Of a stretch of DNA of 64,000 nucleotides, positions 56,325 to 64,000 are shown one piece after another (within the stretch, counting starts at the first letter, position 1; each line of letters begins with the position of its first letter). Both the position numbers and the translations under genes were made by a program. Source of the DNA: Diadema setosum (Eukaryota; Echinodermata; Echinoidea; Diadematoida; Diadematidae); NCBI GenBank assembly GCA_033980235.1, contig CM067067.1, positions 27,550,451 to 27,614,450 on the forward strand, given 5' to 3'. The notes below the pieces were generated by a model, which was not told where the DNA came from, searched no databases, and saw nothing but the letters and a program-made list of their open reading frames with translations.

Positions 56325-56870
56325 ATTGTGATTCTGAGATGTGTGCCCTTATGCTGTCATGCATGTTTTTGCAAAGTTATGGGAAAACTTTTAACTTTAT
56401 TGTGCATGTCATTTTCAGCAGGAAAAATCCATTTTGGTCACTATACAGTGTAAGCAAGGCCTATATACTACAAATTCCACGACATTTATCGTAACCAACA
56501 ATAAATGTCTCATTATAGAACCAATAAGGAGTGGGACCCGTGTGGTAATGCATGTATGTATAAAAGCCATGTACTGTCATCACCCTAAATCATATTGTCC
56601 TTGTTGAAGAAGTAAGTCTTGAAATCTTTGAAAAGTTGAATACTATATTGACAGCTAACCAGTCAAGATGGACCATTTCCGTGATTCTGGAAAAACTAAT
56701 GTAAGCTTTTCCCAGCAAAGTTTTCTCAAACTAAATGCAGCAATGTATTGCTAGCACTGCATGATTTTGACATGTTTTTGGACTCGGTCTAATTTTTTGG
56801 AACCTGGGCAAGTGCAAAAATAGCTGTGTAGGGAACTTTGTAACAGCCTCCACTGCAAAGATCAATAGAA

Positions 56871-57540
56871 TACAGTCCGACCTCTCCTATCCAGACATAT
56901 CAGGACCAGTGCTCATCCGGATAGGGGATTTGGCCAGATATGGAAGACTCAATGTTTAATACACGCGGCTGCCTACCCAATGGTAGTGACACATGTACAC
57001 TGTACATGTACATGTAACGTATTGCAGGTAGTGTACGCTTAAACTCTTTCTTTGCTCAGTGCAAAAACATAGGCGTAAGCATATGTGTGTGTGTTTTTTT
57101 TTTTATTATATGCTTAATTGAAATTTGTTTGCAAATTTACCTGCTTAAATATTGAGGAATGTATTCAAGCAGGTCTTGGAAAGTATCACACAATGAGTCG
57201 ATGAAACTAAATTTCAAAGTTCTATCATCAGGGCTCAGCAAAGTCGACCGTTGTTAGACCGACCATAATTACGCTCAAACACAGTAGACACTTATACCAT
57301 ATCATGCCTGTTGCTTGGTGCATTGCAATAGGGTAAGATTTGGGTGTGTGTGTACAAATTGTGGGTGTTATGTTCATTCAGCGCTCAGCCAAGAAACTAA
57401 ATATATTTGTTTGAAATCCAACTTTTCCTCGTAATTATAAGATTTAAAACAAAAACAAAAACAAAAAAAGTCATGCCAAGATCACCTCCAGATAATAGAT
57501 CTGGATAAAGGGAGGCCAGATGGGAGAGTGTTGGACTGTA
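56871..57540. mobile_element. TA-flanked MITE, pogo/Tigger-like ends (666 bp)
   Basis: Left CAGTCCGACCTCTCCTATCC (56873). Right end reversed reads CAGTCCAACACTCTCCCATC with CTTTATCCAGATC further in. TA at 56871-56872 and 57539-57540. CAGTC..ACCTC..ATCCGGA-type ends recall pogo/Tigger. Confidence 0.65.
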
Positions 57541-57672
57541 GTAATTTACACATCCAGGTTCAACTGTATTTTGCTTTGAGGAAGTTTATTCCAATGTACA
57601 TTTTGAATCCAAATTGATATCATATGAGGTATATTCAAAACGATCATCTGTTATCTTTATATCTTATCACAG

Positions 57673-57807
57673 AAAGGTCAATTGAATGAAGCTCTTCACT
57701 ATGCCATAGTCAACAACCAAGTGAGCTTTGTTGACCTCTTTATGGACCAAGGTGTCAACTTCAAAGAATACTTGACTGTCAAGGAACTGACCCTGCTTTA
57801 CAATGAG
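57673..57807 (+). CDS. TRPM-family channel, fifth exon seen
   Basis: 135 bp between ATCACAG and GTTGGT, phase 0 at both ends, exactly 45 codons. It encodes KGQLNEALHYAIVNNQVSFV then DLFMDQGVNFKEYLTVKEL and TLLYNE. It matches the TRPM pattern in which an ankyrin-like helix pair (A-L-x-x-A-L-x-x-x-x-x-x-F-V-x-L-x-x-x-x-G-V) is followed by L-x-x-L-Y-N. The open frame continues past the donor by chance to 57897; the splice site is preferred because the family motif ends there and the next exon is in phase. Confidence 0.94.
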
Positions 57808-59152
57808 GTTGGTGTCTTCATGACATGCTTCAAGTGTGGTCTTGTTCAATCTTACTCGTCAGTTGTTCATAGTTCAATGCTTACCATTTTACAGTAAACA
57901 TATGATGAAATATATTGGACCTAAGATAATCCATCAACTTATGCAAATGTCAACTTTGTCATCACAGTTGACAGAAAATTGTGATATGCATTGACAGGAA
58001 TGAACATGTGTAAAATAATGTAGGACACATAGATCTTAACTGATGATGTTCTGAACTCTCAGAGTTTCCCTATTTGAACTTTTACCATCTACGACTGTTG
58101 GAATAGAATGAAAAGCAAATTCACCCAAGAGTGAGTATAGCAATCTATATACATGCTGACACACTTGTGTGATATCTACTGTAACATTTGATGGAGTTGT
58201 TGCAACTGTGAACTCTTCCCTTGTCAACATATTTAGGGTATAATCATTATAGTATAATCATTATTACTGTAATTTGTATTGAAAAACACCAAGAATAAGA
58301 GGGAGATAGCCAAGGGCATTTGCCATACACTGCAGGTTGACTTCAGGCATTCCAACAAAGTCTATGGAAATAGCTGACCATGCAGCACATGTCAAGGAAC
58401 ATGACACACACACATACTTAAACAATATATTTACAGGCAACTTTTATAGTATGTTGTTTCCAGAACTAAAGTTGATAGCATATTGAATTGAACAGGAATA
58501 CTGAATATTTTCCCTCTGTTTTGTCTTTGTCAAAGTGAATATCTGTTTACTTTATGCAAGGCAGTTAACAAAGGATTTCCTCGTTTTCAAAGCTAATCAT
58601 GTCAATATACATATGTAGGTTAGTTAGCTACACAAGGAACTTATAGGATGTAAAGGCAAAAAAATTCAGAGATTCTTTCTTGTATTGACTCTGACACACA
58701 AGGTCACCTAATATGACATATACTGTACACTATACTTTACATACCATATAACACTTTGAAATTCTTCAGCAATGAGTCACATTAATTAGTCAAAATATTT
58801 CTTAAATGTTGAACTGCTACTTATGCTGGAGAGAAGGCTGCATGCAGTGAAATCGATGTACCAATGCTGTGTGATTAAATTCATTTTGATACAATTGAAA
58901 CATATTTTGTTATACATTTACAGTATTAAATAATAGCCAAGATAGTTCAGGAGGAGAAATTTGAGTAACTGAGAATGAGTATTTATTTTGCTGTGAGTTG
59001 TAAGATAATCATTGGGATAGATATTGTACTATTAACAGGAAAGCTTGAAACTAAAAATGGGTTATCCACCACTGTTCATACTACATTGACCTTTCAGTCT
59101 CAATGAGTATTTCAATGTATCATGACAAACAGAGTTTTGTTGTCTTTTACAG
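57808..59152 (+). other. TRPM intron (1.35 kb)
   Basis: AT-rich; no repeat family or exon recognised. Confidence 0.5.
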
Positions 59153-59203
59153 ATCCGTAACAATACACTCCTGTTTGAACTTCTTGAGAAACAGAGAGGC
59201 AAG
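59153..59203 (+). CDS. TRPM-family channel, sixth exon seen (17-codon microexon)
   Basis: 51 bp between TTTTACAG and GTAGGT, phase 0 at both ends, encoding IRNNTLLFELLEKQRGK. TRPM proteins have a short N-x-x-L-x-x-L-L stretch at this point, after the L-Y-N motif, and small exons are common here. Support comes from good splice sites, the phase fit with both neighbours and plausible residues. It is the weakest of the seven individually because of its size. Confidence 0.82.
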
Positions 59204-60229
59204 GTAGGTATCGATGTGGTTCATGTGTTTGATAGGAATGCTCTGACACACAAAATGTACAAAGTCCCCCAGCCTTTAAGTGTTGTTGAATTACATTTGC
59301 TCAACTTTCCAGCATGTAGACAATTGCTGATCTGATGTTGGTGTCAGAGAACATGTAATTTCACAAAGATATTTGTGAGAAGAGCTGCTTGTGTGATATC
59401 ACAAAATGCAAACAAGGGTTTGATTTCCACTTTGATTTGCCATCTTTTTGTTGAAAAGTTAAAAGCCTCTGCAATTTATTGACTTTGCAGCAAAAAAAAA
59501 AAAAAAAATGATAATGGTCAATTCAATTGAAAATACCTTTGAGCAAACTAACTACAAACCATGCAGGTAATACAGTAAAGAAAAGGAATTGTATGTGTGT
59601 ATCACCTTTTGGTTTGATGAAAATAATGACATTGAGTTGAAAATAAAAGGAGTTGATTAAAAACTGCAACATCAATACAGGGACTGAAGCATTACTTGCT
59701 TGGAACTTGACCAAAATGAATGAGTAACGTAGGTGTAACTCTGCCTTCACTTACGCATACTACCATTTACAGCTGCTGCTTATGCCATCAAATATATCAA
59801 TTCAAACACTTGTACTAATTGCCTGAGTATGTATGCCCATGATTTCTACTAAACTGTGATTAATTCAGTGTTAATTTACGTCAATTTAGGCTGCGCAATT
59901 TGTCATCAGTTGCAACAATCAAAAGCTTGTAACCACACAGAGAGTAAATTTGAACAAAAGAAACTGGTGATTGCAAACTGATGAAAATATCTATAAAAAA
60001 TTAATTATCTGTGTACCCCTAACTTTGATATCATATCATAAACATTATGCCATGGAGTTGAAGACATTGGCGTAGCATCATGTAATGAAACATAAAGCAT
60101 TTCCTGGCAGAGAAAGTACCTCATCTTTGCAAATTCACTCATTACTTAAAATCTGATTCAAAATGTTCTATTTGATAAAGATTTATAGAGGAGTTGATGT
60201 TGATGTGTTTTCAATGCTTTTGAATACAG
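59204..60229 (+). other. TRPM intron (1.0 kb)
   Basis: AT-rich, with poly-A at 59493-59508; nothing else recognised. Confidence 0.5.
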
Positions 60230-60512
60230 AGCAACATCAAGTTCAATCTTGAGCACGTTGGGAAGGTCATACGAGATTTGACATTTGACACCTATGAGCC
60301 ACTGTACCTGCGTTATCCTGTCAGCTATGTTCTCTGTGAAGCTGATATTACGAGGGAGCACGTGGGGAGGGAAGATGGAAAAGGCAATGACACTGATTTC
60401 ACCGATGATGACCTGGATGATGAAGATGAAAGCGGAGCAGTGCTTCCACCAGTGGAACCTTTTTCTGCTACTGAGGGTGTGGCTTGTTTAGGTCATGCAA
60501 TGATGTCAGCAA
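60230..60512 (+). CDS. TRPM-family channel, seventh exon seen
   Basis: 283 bp after a GAATACAG acceptor. SNIKFNLEHVGKVIRDLTF matches the TRPM I/L-x-L-x-x-V-x-x-V-I-x-D-L helix. A long acidic segment (DFTDDDLDDEDESG, residues about 57-70 of the exon) then leads to VEPFSATEGVACLGHAMM. The donor AAGTAAGC after 60512 is the best fit to consensus and leaves phase 1; a GTGTGG after ACTGAGG at about 60475 is a weaker alternative. The acidic stretch lies where TRPM proteins are variable. The next expected block (D-L-x-x-W-A-V/I, before the membrane domain) was not found downstream, so the gene continues beyond the window. Confidence 0.88.
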
Positions 60513-61378
60513 GTAAGCCATTTGCCCCAATACACTAGTCAATGTTTGGTGCCTCACACACTAGTCAATGTTTGGTGCCTCACACTACTCAACGCCTCTT
60601 TAATGCATGTCTCATATGTGCTCCTTTTCACTGATAAGATTTTTTTTTTTGACTTGTTGGTCAAAATATGCTCATAGATGGTAGCAGAGAAGGGAAGATG
60701 ACTACATTCATTTCTTTCATTTCATTGTGAAATCTCTTGAGATAGAGCAGCTGTAGCAAGTGTTTCATTTTGGTTCATGATTTGCAGAAGGGAGGATGGC
60801 ATTATGCAAACCATGATTAGAGATGCCAGCCATTACAAATTTGCTGTTGCGGTGTTACGGAAAAAGGTTTCGGACAAAGACAACAACTACACATGTTGCA
60901 GCTGAAAGAGATTGTGTGCTTAAAGTACATGATATGAGGGAAAATTGACTTCCATGCCAGCCCAGCCAGGCTGATGTAAATTTCAAAGAAATCAAAGTGC
61001 CACCAGGCTAAACCCCAGGGCAAAAGAATGCGCATATGCATTCCTTCACACCCCAGCAGGTCATAAACTGCTTGTAACTTGTAAAAATATGAAGCGATCT
61101 TGTTTGCCTAGGCAAGTACACCTATCACAAGGCCATATGTTGTACAAAATGTAGTCGGTAAAAGCTTCCTTACAGCACAATCATGACAATCTCAGAGCTG
61201 AAGCTTTTTTGCTGTTTCATTCTGTGCAAAACTTTTACAGGGAAAGGGAAACCATAAGCTTAGGGTCCATTTTTTTCAGACTTTCTCCTTGCTGTTTGTG
61301 GCTGCTGGGAGGGTAGAGAATGTTTCAGCATGTTCATGCTTTGAGTGTGAGGTGGAGCTCAGTACAGTCTGCCTCTCT
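60513..61378. other. Start of the next TRPM intron, unassigned
   Basis: Contains a 27-bp tandem duplication at about 60536-60590 (CACTAGTCAATGTTTGGTGC twice) and a poly-T at 60641-60650. No exon recognised. Confidence 0.45.
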
Positions 61379-61634
61379 GGCCCGAATTCTCGAAGGTGGT
61401 ACAATCTTTGTCCATGGTTTAAACCACGGACAAACGTATGGGGCACCAAGTGTTGCATGGCCTATTTCATTACAAAATCAGTCATTTTTTCGACGAAATG
61501 TTAACATTTTGTCGACAAAATGACTGATTTCCTAACAAGGGCCATGCAACACTTGGCGCCCCATACAAAACTACGGTCTTTGTCCATGGTTTAAACCATG
61601 GACAAAGATTGTATCGACTTTGTGAATTCGGGCC
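61379..61634. mobile_element. Long foldback MITE (256 bp)
   Basis: Almost the whole element is one inverted repeat: ends GGCCCGAATTC / GAATTCGGGCC, then CAATCTTTGTCCATGGTTTA and CACTTGG/CCAAGTG blocks mirrored about a centre near 61505. TCT flanks both ends (61376-61378, 61635-61637), a 3-bp duplication as in PIF/Harbinger-type families. Confidence 0.78.
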
Positions 61635-61637
61635 TCT

Positions 61638-62904
61638 GAGTTCTCTGGCCTAACAAATGCCTGTTGTAGTTCCCACTTTTTAAGAGCTGACTACTTGCAA
61701 AGGTACCTGATGTGCCAGTGGCACTTTTCCATCTTTGTCTGCAGTACTAGTAGGTGTTTGATTCAGATGCTTGGGTCCTGTACAGATGGTACTGCAGGCG
61801 TCATTTACATTGTCCATGCACCACACCGGCTGCAGCTCCTTACTGTTCTGTAAGGTCTTTCACTCTCTTTGTCAGTCATCACCAAAAAGGTACTGACTTA
61901 CTGGAGCAGCTGCTTTACAGAAATGTGAGTACTTTGTATTCTAGTCTGGCCTGATTTGTTCTTTGAGTAAGCAGTTGACCTTAAATTTACATTGCAAAGC
62001 ACTGCCAGCACATTCTGTTCAGTCTCTGTTAGGCTTTCAGGGGACAGAGTTTAAATGAATGCCCCTCCTCGACTGCATTTGGACACATTTGTAGTTTCAG
62101 GTCATGGCTCTTGGTGTGTGAAGACATGTTTTCCCATATTGCTGCATTCACTTTGGGATATCACAGAGGAATACAGTTGCTTGGGGGAAGTAATTTACCT
62201 CCGAATTCCTCCAGCATGTTCTCTTCCAGCTGATGTGACACGAGGTACAGTGCAGACTTTGCCAAGTTCTTGTGTATTGAGCAAACAACCCCAGAGAGGA
62301 TCAAGTTCATTATCCTGCTCCTCTTAGGCTGATTCAGCCTCACCCACTAAAGGCATCTACTCATGTTCCCAACAGGTTGAAAACCATCATTTTTGTTCAG
62401 GTAACTCATATTCTCCTCTGCAGCTGTACGTGCTGTCGGCAGGGATGCCCTGGTAGGGCGAGTTGCGGTAGCATGTGGATTCGGCAAATACTCCACCACT
62501 CTTTCCATCAAAGACTCTTATTTGTCCAGTCTGCCTGCAATTCTGTGCATTTCTCCTTTTCCTCAGGCTTTTTGATCTTCTTTTTAGGCCCCCAAAATCT
62601 AACACAATTTCAAGGTGGGTTTTCCCAAATCCCTAATACGTTTTGTATTGGAGGTTAACCCTGCTGATAAGCGCTTGGACTTGAGCTTTGTAGCTGTAGA
62701 TGTACCCTCAACAGTTTCTCCCGGGGAAGTTCTCGCTCATGCAGTGCTCAGTGTTTTGGTGGTTTTCTGCAGTGCTCAGTGTTTTGGTGGTTTTCTGCAG
62801 CTTTGGAATGGTAGTGCTGCCTACCAGCATCGCCATTTTATTTGTAGATTATGGTTGAAAAACTGGTGGCGCGAGCACGCACCGAAATTATAGCATTATA
62901 GCCA
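61638..62904. other. Unassigned, probably intronic
   Basis: No TRPM exon found. A 30-bp tandem duplication lies at about 62739-62800 (GCAGTGCTCAGTGTTTTGGT twice). Short frames lack domain evidence. Confidence 0.4.
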
Positions 62905-64000
62905 ACGGCGTAGCCAGGATTTCATCTTAGGGGGGGCGGTTAGTCTGCGAGGGAGCGAAGCGACCGAGCCCGAGCGAGCGGAGCGAGCGAGGGGGGGGGG
63001 GGGGGAGGGTGTGGGAGGGGGGTGACCCCCCTCCCACGGTAAGAACTTTTTTGCATTTGGATGTTGTAATTGGTGCAATTTGATGCATGTTTTAGCGCGT
63101 TTTATCGACGTGAAACAGTCCCACTTGTTTATGGTAGCAGTTTATTTTGATGTATATTATTATTGAACAATTTGCCTATAAAAGGGTATAATTTAGATAC
63201 ACTTCTTGTATTAATTCTTTTCACTGAATATCATGAACGCGACTGGACCCGGGCGAGCGGAGCGAAAGTGGGGGAGGGGAGGGTGTGGGAGGGGGTGTCC
63301 CCCTCCCACAGTAAGAACTTTTTTGCATTTTGATGTTGCAAATGGTGCAATTTGATGCATGTTTTTGCGCGTTTTATCGACGTGAAACAGTCCCACTTGT
63401 TTAAGGTAGCAGTATATTTTAGTGTAGATTATTATTGAACAATTTGCCTATAACATGGTATAATTTAAATACACTTCTTGTATTAATTCTGTTCACTGAA
63501 TATCATGAACGCGACTGAACCCGAGCGAGCGGATCGAGCGAGGGGGGAGGGGAGGGTGTGGGAGGGGGGTGTCCCCCCTCCCACGATAAGAACTTTTTGC
63601 ATTTTGATGTTGCAAATGGTGCAATTTGATGCATGTTTTTGCGCGTTTTATCGACGTGAAACAGTCCGACTTGTTTAAGGTAGCAGTATATTTTATTGTA
63701 GATTATTATTGAACAATTTGCCTATAACATGGTATAATTCAAATACACTTCTTGTATTAATTCTGTTCACTGAATATCATGAACGCGACTGAACCCGAGC
63801 GAGCGGAGCGAGCGAGGGGGGAGGGGAGTGTGTGGGAGGGGGTGTCCCCACTCCCACGGTAAAAACTTTTTGCATTTTGATGCTGCAAATGGTGCAATTT
63901 GATGCATGTTTTTGCGCGTTTTATCGACGTGAAACATTCCCACTTGTTCAAGGTAGCAGTTTATTTTAGTGTAGATTATTGTTGAACAATTTGCCTATAA
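62905..64000. repeat. Tandem array, about 273-bp units, running off the window
   Basis: Unit landmarks GAACGCGACTG recur at 63235, 63507 and 63781 (periods 272 and 274). Each unit has GAGCGAGCGGAGCGAGCGAG, a G-rich block, CCCTCCCAC.GTAAGAACTTTT, GGTGCAATTTGATGCATG and ATTATTGAACAATTTGCCTA. The first unit is preceded by GGCGTAGCCAGGATTTCATC. Units are close to each other in sequence, suggesting recent expansion. Confidence 0.85.

Larger units (their letters stand above)
56059..57672 (+). other. TRPM intron (1.6 kb)
   Basis: Holds the second 49-bp repeat (56276-56324) and a MITE (56873-57538). The rest is unassigned AT-rich sequence. Confidence 0.6.

Noticed and set aside
57682..57897. Extension of the fifth TRPM exon to the stop at 57897
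   Set aside because: The codons after 57807 depart from the TRPM pattern, while a GT donor at 57808 joins the next exon in phase.

Overview
The window is eukaryotic nuclear DNA from an animal. Coding exons are short, GT-AG bounded and separated by kilobase introns, and most of the sequence is transposon-derived. The mix (a DIRS retrotransposon, a Penelope-like remnant, CR1/L2-like LINE fragments, many TTAA- and TA-flanked MITEs, and elements with tandem cores resembling the pearl / Tsp / DINE-1 group) suggests a marine invertebrate. An echinoderm is my best guess, by inference only; amphioxus, hemichordate or mollusc are not excluded.

The only host gene I can support lies on the + strand at 40459-60512. 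Seven exons encode about 383 residues of the cytosolic N-terminal half of a TRPM-family cation channel. All exon phases join correctly. The first N-terminal exons, the transmembrane pore and the C-terminus are not found here; the gene runs off the right side and probably begins left of 40459.

Layout: 1-4000 holds a 5'-truncated LINE with a MITE nested in its 3' UTR, dispersed repeats and a pyrimidine-rich tract. 4017-4557 is a Penelope-like remnant with inverted arms, each carrying a hammerhead-ribozyme core. 4748-8456 holds several TIR elements. 8582-14740 is bounded by 30-bp inverted ends with CGTTA-type subterminal repeats and contains nested MITEs and a 71-bp tandem array. 14976-16028 is a tandem-core element of Helentron-like anatomy. 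16469-23264 is a complete-ended DIRS element (gag-like, RT-RNase H, methyltransferase-like plus tyrosine recombinase, inverted terminal repeats and an internal complementary region) whose coding part is frameshifted. 23265-37250 holds MITEs, a 3.3-kb TTAA-flanked element, a LINE fragment, a tRNA-like repeat and simple repeats. 37254-39605 is a tandem-core element with 14 X-box-like palindromes. The TRPM introns hold further copies of these families. 62905 to the end is a GC-rich tandem array of about 273-bp units.

The recurring theme is mobile DNA built from inverted repeats, hairpins and tandem cores. Several families share one anatomy: subterminal inverted repeats, tandem core units, and a 3' hairpin just before a CTAG|TT-like end. 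This fits non-autonomous Helentrons (HINE type) mobilised by a partner outside the window. All family assignments rest on motif recognition by eye; none was checked against a database.
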